Assembly: GCA_964629345.1 (NCBI GenBank) | Contig: CAZVSG010000038.1 | Coordinates: forward strand, 1-19,008 | DNA length: 19,008 bases | Direction: 5' to 3' | Source: UBA6115 sp964629345 | GTDB taxonomy: Bacteria > Bacillota > Clostridia > Christensenellales > Aristaeellaceae | Part shown: piece by piece, positions 7,401 through 13,869 of the stretch | Numbering within the stretch: position 1 is the first letter of the stretch | Layout of the letters: each line of letters opens with the position of its first letter | Program-made: the position numbers and the translations under genes | The notes under the pieces: generated by a model | What the model was told of the DNA's origin: nothing | Database searches by the model: none | What the model saw: only the letters and a program-made list of their open reading frames with translations

Positions 7401-8390
7401 ATGAAGAAACTGTGTTCCATCCTCCTGGCCCTGACCCTGCTCCTGTCCCTGACCATGGGCGTCGCCGCCGCTGAGGAGACCAAGATCGGCGTGAGCATCA
7501 TGGAACTGACCGCCTACACCTGGTACCTGGGCGTCATCGACGGCGTCAACCAGTGGGCGCAGGAGCACCCCGAAGCGAACTTCGTGTTCCAGTTTGAAGA
7601 CTCCCGTTCCGACGTATCCACCATGCTCAACAACGTGGACAACCTGCTCACCTGGGGCGCCAAGGGCATCATCCTCTTCCCTGCCGACGCCTCCTCCGCC
7701 ATCCCGACCATGAAGCAGTACACCGCCCAAGGCATTCCTTTCGTCATCGGCGACTACGCGCAGCAGCCCAACAGTGAGGAAGACATCGTCTGGAAGACCT
7801 TTGTCGGCCACAACATGAAGGCGCTGGGCATCAAGTCCGGCGAAGTCGCGGTGGAATACCTCAAGACCCTGGGCAAGGAAGACCCGGTGTGCCTGTTCAT
7901 CACCCGCCCGACCTCCGGCCAGGTCGCCGCTGACCGCTTCATCGGCTTCAGCGAAACCGTTCTGGCCGCCTTCCCCAAGGCCAGGATCATCGAAGAGGGC
8001 GACGTCGGCGCCGGCTCCCGCGACTCCTCCCAGAGCCTGATGGAAAACATCCTGCAGCGCGAAGCGGTCATCGACGTCGTCAGCGGCCACAATGACGCGG
8101 AAGTCGTCGGCGCCTACAACGCGGCCGTCGCCGCCAACAGGACGGAGATCAAGTTCATCGGCATCGCCGGGGACAAGGACGTTCTGACCTACGTCACCGA
8201 AGGCAACCCGATGTGGCTGGGCGAAGTCCTGCAGAACCCGGTGGACCTGGGCTACCAGGCCACGAAAGCCATGTATGAGACCCTCGTGGAAGGCAAGGAG
8301 CTCCCCCTGGTATGGGACCTGCCGATGCCCGAGGCCATCACCCCCGCCAATGTGGCGGACTATGCATGGCAGACCTGGGGCTGGCTGTAA
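7401..8390 (+). CDS. Sugar-binding protein of the ABC transporter (RbsB-like) 2
   Basis: This second exported binding protein has 329 residues and differs greatly from its neighbour. The signal peptide (LLALTLLLSLTMGVAAA|EE, cleavage near 24) contains one Cys at residue 5, too early for a lipobox, so no lipid anchor is evident. The mature part begins ETKIGVSIMELTAYTWYLGVIDGVNQWAQEHP, typical of the Peripla_BP_4 family. It carries GAKGIILFPADASSAIPTMK and GIPFVIGDYA in lobe 1, and SGHNDAEVVGAYNAA plus GIAGDKDVLTYV in lobe 2. GAAAGGAAGG gives a good ribosome binding site. It lies 67 bases after the first binding-protein gene and before the hydrolase-like gene. It probably delivers ligand to transporter 2, whose ATPase and permease genes follow that gene, but this is inference. 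Confidence 0.92.
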   Translation: MKKLCSILLALTLLLSLTMGVAAAEETKIGVSIMELTAYTWYLGVIDGVNQWAQEHPEANFVFQFEDSRSDVSTMLNNVDNLLTWGAKGIILFPADASSAIPTMKQYTAQGIPFVIGDYAQQPNSEEDIVWKTFVGHNMKALGIKSGEVAVEYLKTLGKEDPVCLFITRPTSGQVAADRFIGFSETVLAAFPKARIIEEGDVGAGSRDSSQSLMENILQREAVIDVVSGHNDAEVVGAYNAAVAANRTEIKFIGIAGDKDVLTYVTEGNPMWLGEVLQNPVDLGYQATKAMYETLVEGKELPLVWDLPMPEAITPANVADYAWQTWGWL

Positions 8391-8428
8391 CCGCCGGTCT
8401 GGATCTTGACAGACTCATTTGACCGAAA

Positions 8429-8458
8429 CCCGGGCGGAGGCGTCCGCCTCCGCCCGGG
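8429..8458. other. Very stable GC hairpin, no T-tail
   Basis: CCCGGGCGGAGGCG (8429-8442) and CGCCTCCGCCCGGG (8445-8458) are exact inverted repeats separated by two bases, so about 12-13 pairs can form around a small loop. There is no following T-run, so it is not a typical intrinsic terminator. Its place after the binding-protein genes fits a 3' mRNA-stabilising or processing hairpin that keeps binding-protein transcripts abundant relative to downstream genes. Confidence 0.6.
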
Positions 8459-8482
8459 GCAAATCCTGAAGGGAGGCCTTTT

Positions 8483-10570
8483 ATGATCAAGCTCTTGCCG
8501 GAACCAAAGGAACTCCTTGACAAAGGAGGCCGGACCGCGCCGTTTCCAAGCCTTTGCCTGAAAGGCGCGGATGCGGACCTGCTGGAGATCGCCTCCCTGC
8601 GCTTCTGGAATTACAGGGACCTGCCGATCCGTCCGGAAGACGGCGATACCGCCGGCGCGATGATGGTGGAGATCGCGGGGTCTCTGGATGATCCCCGGCA
8701 TCTGGACAATCCCCTGTTCCTCTCCCAGGGATATCAGCTGGATATCCGGGAAGACGCCGCCACCCTGCGCTGCGCCGGGCGGGCGGGCTATATCAACGGC
8801 CTGACCAGCCTCAAGCAGCTTCTTGAGCAAAGCGCGGAAGGGTTCACCCTGCCCCTGTGCAGCATCACGGATTTTCCTTCCCTGCCGGTCCGCGCCGTGG
8901 CGCCGACCTTCTCCTGGTACGCGGGCTACGGGCGCATCGGTTTTGACATGCAGCTCTGGGGCCTTTCGGAGTGGGTCGAGTTCCTCAACATCTGTCTGGA
9001 CAACAAGATCAACCAGTTCAACATGGTGATGTACGGCTACTGGCCGTTTGAGTTTGACGAGTATCCGGAAACGGTGTTCCGCGGCGTCCCGGTGGACGTC
9101 TGGAACGCTGAGAACCGCAGGTGGCTGACCACTCGGTACAGCCATCCCAATATCGAAAAACCGTTCCTGAGCGAGCTGATCCGTCTGGCGCACAGGCTGG
9201 AGTTCAGGATCTTCGCCTACGTGGGACTCAACTCCTACAACGGCGCATACAGCATCAAGCATCCTGAGGCGCGGACCAAGCCGCCCGCGACCGGGGGATT
9301 CCTCAACGATTTTGATTCCCTGTGCCTGTCCTGCCCCGGCAGCGTGGACTATATCCTGCGCTCCATGCGCCGCATCGCGGAACTGGGCTTTGACGGCTTC
9401 ACGCTGGAGGAGAGCGAGGAGGGCTTCTGGTACTGCGAGTGCGCCGGATGCAGGGAAAGGTGGCACAGTCACGCGGCTTCCCCGGTCGAGGCCAAGCACA
9501 GCGCCAACATGTGGCTGCTGCGGGAGATCTACCGGACGGTGCGTCAGGTCAACCCCGACGCGGTCATCGGCATCCGCGCTTTCCGCCAGCCGCCGCTTGA
9601 GAAGGACCCTGCTTTCCTGAAGGAATGCCTGGCCCTGATGCCGGAGGATATCCAGCTGTTCTGGGCTCCGGGCCTCTATGTGCCGGAAGGCGAGTTTGAC
9701 AAGTGGTGCGAAGCCTTCGGGAAGGACCGCATCTGGGGGCGGGACAGCGAGGCGAACTCCATCACCTCCACCATGGGCCGCCTGTACCGCACCTTCCGGT
9801 CCAACGTCATCCGCTATGAGGACGAGGCGAACGAACAGGTCATCGAGACGGACATCCGCCAGCACATCGGCAGCGTCAAACGCGGAGTGCACGGCATCAA
9901 CGGCTTCATGTTCGAGTGGTACGGCCTGTTCATGCACGGGTTCGCGCACGGGAATTACGGCTGGGGCTCACAGATGGACCCGGAAGATTTCTACCGCCTG
10001 GCCTGCGAGGTGAACTTCGGCAGCCTGGGCGAAAAGGTGCTGCGCGTCATCCGGAACATCCGCACCATCCATGAGAGCCAGATCCCCCTGTACACAACGC
10101 CTTTCCCCTTCCAGAAAAACCGGATGACCCCGGCGGACATCCCCGCGGTCCTGGCGGCCAAAGCCGCCCAGCCTGCCCTGCTGAAGGAGACGGAGGAGAT
10201 CCGCGAGGCGCTGAGGGGGGTTCCGCGCCTGTCGGTCTGGCTGCCCCATTTTGACAGGATCCACAACGCGCTTCGGCGGAACGCCGTCATCTATGACCTG
10301 GTCCTGACGGCGCTGAAGTACGAGGAGGAAAGCGATCCGAAGAAGAAGGACGGCCTGCTCTCGGAGATCCTCAGGCTCAATGAACTGGACTTTGACATCG
10401 TCAGGGAGATGTTCTTTGACGTCAACCCCGTGTCGGAGACCGGCGTGAAAAGCTGCATGTACCCCTACCATGAGATAAAGCGCCTGATCCATAACATCCG
10501 GCATCCCGAAGCGCCGGACACGGGGGTCATCTGCTCCGGCATAGAAGCCCTGGGCTGGCTCTGGCTGTGA
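8483..10570 (+). CDS. Glycoside-hydrolase-like TIM-barrel protein (GH20/DUF4838-like)
   Basis: This is a 695-residue protein without signal peptide, so probably cytoplasmic. Residues 1-130 resemble the small alpha/beta domain before GH20/GH67-type barrels (GYQLDIREDAATLRCAGRAG, then INGLTSLKQLL). The linker ITDFPSLPVRAVA resembles the DFP-x-x-RG entry of the GH20 barrel. Residues about 135-500 look like a TIM barrel, with acidic candidates in GFDGFTLEESEEGF (303-315) followed by CECAGC (318-323), a Cys cluster also seen in DUF4838-like proteins. The C-terminal 190 residues are helical, without known motifs. I cannot identify the catalytic pair and no GH20 HxGGDE motif is present. AGGGAGG precedes the ATG by 7 bases. 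It sits between transporter modules, so it probably cleaves an imported glycoside or conjugate. Confidence 0.7.
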   Translation: MIKLLPEPKELLDKGGRTAPFPSLCLKGADADLLEIASLRFWNYRDLPIRPEDGDTAGAMMVEIAGSLDDPRHLDNPLFLSQGYQLDIREDAATLRCAGRAGYINGLTSLKQLLEQSAEGFTLPLCSITDFPSLPVRAVAPTFSWYAGYGRIGFDMQLWGLSEWVEFLNICLDNKINQFNMVMYGYWPFEFDEYPETVFRGVPVDVWNAENRRWLTTRYSHPNIEKPFLSELIRLAHRLEFRIFAYVGLNSYNGAYSIKHPEARTKPPATGGFLNDFDSLCLSCPGSVDYILRSMRRIAELGFDGFTLEESEEGFWYCECAGCRERWHSHAASPVEAKHSANMWLLREIYRTVRQVNPDAVIGIRAFRQPPLEKDPAFLKECLALMPEDIQLFWAPGLYVPEGEFDKWCEAFGKDRIWGRDSEANSITSTMGRLYRTFRSNVIRYEDEANEQVIETDIRQHIGSVKRGVHGINGFMFEWYGLFMHGFAHGNYGWGSQMDPEDFYRLACEVNFGSLGEKVLRVIRNIRTIHESQIPLYTTPFPFQKNRMTPADIPAVLAAKAAQPALLKETEEIREALRGVPRLSVWLPHFDRIHNALRRNAVIYDLVLTALKYEEESDPKKKDGLLSEILRLNELDFDIVREMFFDVNPVSETGVKSCMYPYHEIKRLIHNIRHPEAPDTGVICSGIEALGWLWL

Positions 10571-10626
10571 TGCCAGCGAAGGAACTGACATTTTGATGCG
10601 AAGAGGATGTGTGCCAGGCGGCACTG

Positions 10627-10633
10627 AAAGGAG
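10627..10633 (+). promoter_or_regulatory. Ribosome binding site abutting the ATPase 2 start
   Basis: AAAGGAG ends directly before the ATG at 10634 with zero spacing, which is normally too close. An in-frame TGA at 10625-10627 excludes an upstream start. No in-frame ATG, GTG or TTG occurs before the conserved TMEFPGV segment. Either initiation is inefficient, giving low expression of this module, or a rarer start codon is used. Confidence 0.4.
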
Positions 10634-12190
10634 ATGAGCGCTATCACAACAGCGTCTCAGTCTGTCCGGCCTGAAGCGGCCGCGCCGGGCGCGCCGCTGA
10701 TCGAGGTCAGGAACTGCACCATGGAGTTCCCGGGCGTCAAGGCCCTGGACAACGTTTCCTTCACCCTCCTGCCAGGGGAGTGCCACGGACTGGTGGGGGA
10801 GAACGGCGCGGGGAAATCCACCCTGTCCAAGTGCATCATCGGCGAGAACCGCATGACGCACGGCGAACTGTACGTTTCCGGGGAAAAGATCAGGATCCCC
10901 TCCTACTCCGTGCGCGAATCGCAGGACCGGAAGATCGCCGTGGTCCATCAGGAATTCCAGCTGATGAAGGACATGAACGGGGTGGAGAACATCTTCTGCG
11001 GCCATTATGAGACCATGGCCGGCGTGGTCAAGTGGAAGGAACTGGCCAGACGCGCCAAAGAGCTGATGGCGTTTCTGCAGTGCGACATCAACCTCTCCCT
11101 GCCCGTTAAAAGGCTCAGGACCGCGGAACAGCAGATCATCCAGCTGGCCAAGGCCCTTCTCAATGATCCCAAGGTGCTGATCCTGGACGAGCTGACTGCC
11201 GTGCTGCAGGAAAAGGACATCCAGAACATCTTCCGCATCATCGGCATCCTCAGGCGCAAGGGCATCGGCATCATCTACATTTCCCATCGCCTCAACGAGA
11301 TCTTTGAGTGCTGCGACAGCTATACCGTTCTGTGCGACGGGCGGCACGTGGGCAGCGGCATGGTGAAGGATATCAGCAAGGCCCAGCTGATCCGGATGAT
11401 CATCGGCCGGGAATTGACCGCGACCTATCCACCCATCAACCAGACCCTGGGCGACACGCTGCTGGAGGTCAGGAACCTGACCGCGCCCAAGGCATTCAGT
11501 GACATCAGCCTTTTCGTGCGTCAGGGCGAGGTGATCGGGATCGCCGGACTTCTGGGCGCGGGGAAGACCGAGCTGCTGCATGCCCTGTACGGACACCATA
11601 GGATCTCCTCCGGCAGGATCCTTATCAAAGGCCGGGAGGAGCGCATCCGCAGCCCGAAGCAGGCCATCCGGCTGGGGATGGGGCTGGTGCCGGACGAGCG
11701 GCGCTCCCTGGGGCTCAACATGTCCTTTGACATCAAGGACAACACAACCCTTCCCAGCATGTCCAGGTTCAAGCGCTGGATTTTCTTCCTGAACCATCCC
11801 GCGGCGTCCAGGGAAGCCTATCAGATCAATGAGAAGCTCAGCCTGAAGTACCATTCCCTTTGGCAGAATGTCAAGAAGCTGTCCGGCGGCAACCAGCAGA
11901 AGATCGTCATCGCGAAATGGATGCTGTACAACTGCGACATCTTCCTCCTGGACGAGCCGACGCGCGGCATCGACATCGGCGCCAAGCACGAGATCTACAC
12001 CCTGATCCAGGAACTGGCCCGCGCCGGCAAGGCCGTCATCCTCGTTTCCCCTGAGATGGAAGAGCTCATCGGGCTATGCAACAGGATCTACATCATGTTT
12101 GAGGGCCGTCTGATGGATATGGTCGAAGGTGAACGGAAAACGCAGGAAACAATCATACACAGTCTGTTGGGGGTGAACGAGGATGAGTGA
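10634..12190 (+). CDS. Sugar ABC transporter ATPase (RbsA/MglA type), system 2
   Basis: This 518-residue tandem ATPase is a paralog of the one at 3831. It starts with about 20 poorly conserved residues before LIEVRNCTMEFPGVKAL. NBD1 has Walker A GENGAGKST (55-63), a signature reduced to LRTAEQQ, and Walker B VLILDELTAVL with Leu replacing the usual Pro after DE. NBD2 has a lysine-containing P-loop GLLGAGKTE rather than the Arg form in system 1, LSGGNQQKIVIAKW, and IFLLDEPTRGIDIGAK. Its sequence is well diverged from ATPase 1, so this is not a recent duplication. It overlaps the next permease gene by 8 bases, showing they form one transporter. The nearest binding protein is the one at 7401. 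Confidence 0.94.
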   Translation: MSAITTASQSVRPEAAAPGAPLIEVRNCTMEFPGVKALDNVSFTLLPGECHGLVGENGAGKSTLSKCIIGENRMTHGELYVSGEKIRIPSYSVRESQDRKIAVVHQEFQLMKDMNGVENIFCGHYETMAGVVKWKELARRAKELMAFLQCDINLSLPVKRLRTAEQQIIQLAKALLNDPKVLILDELTAVLQEKDIQNIFRIIGILRRKGIGIIYISHRLNEIFECCDSYTVLCDGRHVGSGMVKDISKAQLIRMIIGRELTATYPPINQTLGDTLLEVRNLTAPKAFSDISLFVRQGEVIGIAGLLGAGKTELLHALYGHHRISSGRILIKGREERIRSPKQAIRLGMGLVPDERRSLGLNMSFDIKDNTTLPSMSRFKRWIFFLNHPAASREAYQINEKLSLKYHSLWQNVKKLSGGNQQKIVIAKWMLYNCDIFLLDEPTRGIDIGAKHEIYTLIQELARAGKAVILVSPEMEELIGLCNRIYIMFEGRLMDMVEGERKTQETIIHSLLGVNEDE

Positions 12191-13154
12191 CTACGGCGTC
12201 AAAAGCAAGCGCTACCGCGCGGGATTCAAGTCCTTTTTCCTGGAATGGATGATCCTGTTCCTGTTTGTGGCGCTGGTGAGCATCAGCTTCCTGCTCAACG
12301 AGCAGTTCAGGACCACCGCCAACATCATGAACATCCTGCGGCAGGCCGCCTTCCTGTCCATCATCGCGATGGGGGAGTTCTTCGTCATCCTGGTGGGCAA
12401 CATGGACATGTCCATCACCTCCACCATCGGCATGACGTCCATCTTTCTGGCCGGCTTTGTCGTCAATGACGGGATGTCGCTGGGCCTGGCGATCGCCCTG
12501 GTGCTGCTGATGTCGGCTGTCATCGGCCTGATCAACGGTTCCCTTGTGGTGTACGGCAGAATGCCCTCCTTCATCGCGACCCTGGTCGTGATGAACATCC
12601 TGAAGGGCCTGTACTACATCTATTCCAAGGGGCTGCCCATCTCCGGCCTCCCGCAGAGCTTCAACTACCTGGGCGCGGGCTACGTCGGCATCATCCCCTT
12701 CCCTGTCATCCTGATGCTTCTGGTAGCCCTGCTGCTGTATGTCCTGTCGATGCACACCTCCATCGGCCGCAGCTTCTACGCCGTGGGCGGCAATCCGGAG
12801 GCCAGCCAGCTGTCGGGCATCAATACCAAGTTCGTCATCATCTTCGCCTTCGTGCTCTGCGCCGTCCTGTCCAGCCTCGGCGCCCTGGGGATGACGGCCA
12901 AGACGCTCAGCGGCAACGTGTCCATCGGCGAGTTCCTGCTCTTTGACGTGATGACCATCTGCGTGCTGGGCGGCACCTCGCTCTCCGGCGGCAGGGGGAA
13001 GGTGTTCGGCATCATCATCGGCGCACTGTTCCTGCAGGTCATCAGCAACATCATGGTGCTGATGAGCATCAACACCTACTGGCAATGGGTCGTGAAGGGG
13101 CTCATCCTGGTCATCGTGGTGCTGATCGATTCCAATACCAGGGAACGCAGATAA
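12183..13154 (+). CDS. Sugar ABC transporter permease (RbsC type), system 2
   Basis: This 323-residue multi-span membrane protein of the BPD_transp_2 family has a basic N-terminus (KSKRYRAGFK). Its first hydrophobic span is at about 22-38. GNMDMSITS (72-80) stands where the family usually has GGIDLS. The ATPase-contact loop is GGNPEASQLSGI (202-213), and GGTSLSGGRG comes near the C-terminus. The start overlaps the ATPase stop by 8 bases, with AACGAGG as ribosome binding site inside the ATPase gene. It should form the channel of transporter 2. The ASRT-family gene follows after only 13 bases, preceded by AAGGAGG, so transport and the metabolic tail are probably on one transcript. Confidence 0.94.
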   Translation: MSDYGVKSKRYRAGFKSFFLEWMILFLFVALVSISFLLNEQFRTTANIMNILRQAAFLSIIAMGEFFVILVGNMDMSITSTIGMTSIFLAGFVVNDGMSLGLAIALVLLMSAVIGLINGSLVVYGRMPSFIATLVVMNILKGLYYIYSKGLPISGLPQSFNYLGAGYVGIIPFPVILMLLVALLLYVLSMHTSIGRSFYAVGGNPEASQLSGINTKFVIIFAFVLCAVLSSLGALGMTAKTLSGNVSIGEFLLFDVMTICVLGGTSLSGGRGKVFGIIIGALFLQVISNIMVLMSINTYWQWVVKGLILVIVVLIDSNTRERR

Positions 13155-13167
13155 GGAGGATCAGATC

Positions 13168-13533
13168 ATGTACGGAAGCAGAACCTGGTTTTTCCCTGAC
13201 GGGGACAGGCCCCCGCTCGGCGACAGCCTGATGAAGGGGCACGAATCTTACGTGCTGCTCAACCCCAACGCGCAGGACGCGCATGTTACCTTTACGCTCT
13301 ACTTTGAGGACGAGGAACCGGTGAGGGAGATCCCCTTCACTGTGCCGGCCGAGCGCGTGCGCTGTTTCCAGACGCACAACCCCGGACACTTCGGGCAGCA
13401 CACCCTGCCTGTTGCCAGGCAGTATGCCGTGAAGATCCAAAGCGACGTGCCCGTCATCGCCCAGTACGGGCGGCTGGACGCCCGGCAGGAGAACCTCGCC
13501 TATTACACGACGATGGGCTTCAGGGGAGACTGA
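13168..13533 (+). CDS. ASRT-family (PF07100) sensory rhodopsin transducer-like protein
   Basis: This 121-residue cytoplasmic protein matches the Anabaena sensory rhodopsin transducer family along its length. Matching features are a Gly-rich N-terminus, LNPNAQDAHVTFTLYFEDEEPV (family form LNxGxxDAHVxIxxYxxDxEPVGP), the beta segment IPFTVPAERVRCF, then VKIQSDVPVIAQYGRLDARQENLAYYTTMGF (family form SDVPIVVQHTRLDSRQ). ASRT is a small beta-sandwich oligomer first found beside a cyanobacterial rhodopsin. Homologs occur in bacteria with no rhodopsin, and the family has been proposed to bind small molecules. No rhodopsin gene is present here. Position between a sugar permease and rhamnose mutarotase (1-base gap) favours a role in sugar handling, as an enzyme or ligand-binding accessory protein. 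The precise function is unknown. Confidence 0.85.
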   Translation: MYGSRTWFFPDGDRPPLGDSLMKGHESYVLLNPNAQDAHVTFTLYFEDEEPVREIPFTVPAERVRCFQTHNPGHFGQHTLPVARQYAVKIQSDVPVIAQYGRLDARQENLAYYTTMGFRGD

Positions 13534-13534
13534 G

Positions 13535-13849
13535 ATGAGACGGTTCGGCCAGGTGGCACGGCTCAGGCCCGACAGGATCGCGGAATACGATAACCTGCAC
13601 TCGGTGGTGTGGCTGGATGTGCTGAATACCATCACAGCCTGCAACATCCGCAATTACTCCATCTTCCGGCAGGGGGACCTCCTGTTTGCTTATTTTGAAT
13701 ACACCGGGGATGACTATGAGGGTGATATGCAGAAAATGGCGGACGATCCGGTCACCAGGGAATGGTGGAAACACACCAAGCCCTGTTTCGCAGGGCATGC
13801 CATAGGGGAATACTACAGCGACATGCAGGAAATATTTCATCACGAATAG
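13535..13849 (+). CDS. rhaM: L-rhamnose mutarotase
   Basis: This 104-residue cytoplasmic enzyme should interconvert alpha and beta anomers of L-rhamnose, or a similar 6-deoxy sugar, after uptake. It lines up well with E. coli RhaM in length and motifs. These are EYDNLHSVVWLDVL with catalytic-position His22, NYSIF, LLFAYFEY, the tryptophan pair in TREWWKHTKP, and the ending DMQEIF. The start follows the ASRT-family stop by one base, with GGGGAG upstream, so the two are translated together. It is the only gene in the cluster that points to a specific sugar class. The rhamnose isomerase, kinase and aldolase genes are not in the window, so the true substrate may be a rhamnose-like sugar processed differently. 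Confidence 0.9.
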   Translation: MRRFGQVARLRPDRIAEYDNLHSVVWLDVLNTITACNIRNYSIFRQGDLLFAYFEYTGDDYEGDMQKMADDPVTREWWKHTKPCFAGHAIGEYYSDMQEIFHHE

Positions 13850-13869
13850 ATTTGAGGAGGAAGAGCACC

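Noticed and set aside
3825..7501. Long minus-strand open frames at 3825-4823 and 6341-7501
   Set aside because: They lie opposite the ATPase 1 and binding-protein 1 genes, have no ribosome binding site or recognisable domain, and show the same mirrored composition.
8429..8458. Intrinsic terminator splitting the operon after binding protein 2
   Set aside because: The stem is strong but no T-run follows, and the next gene starts 24 bases later in the same direction.
8360..11989. Two very long minus-strand open frames (8360-9949 and 9968-11989) opposite the hydrolase-like and ATPase 2 genes
   Set aside because: They are complementary shadows of GC-rich codon usage in well-supported + strand genes. 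The translations are low-complexity, rich in Asp, Gly, His and Arg, and have no family motifs.
13168..13533. A rhodopsin-linked phototransduction system
   Set aside because: No seven-helix retinal protein or retinal biosynthesis gene is in the window, and the neighbours are all sugar transport or metabolism genes.
13762..13869. Longer N-terminus for the creatinase-like gene
   Set aside because: It would overlap the mutarotase gene by 88 bases and add residues with no family match, while the ATG at 13870 has an excellent GAGGAGGAAGAG.
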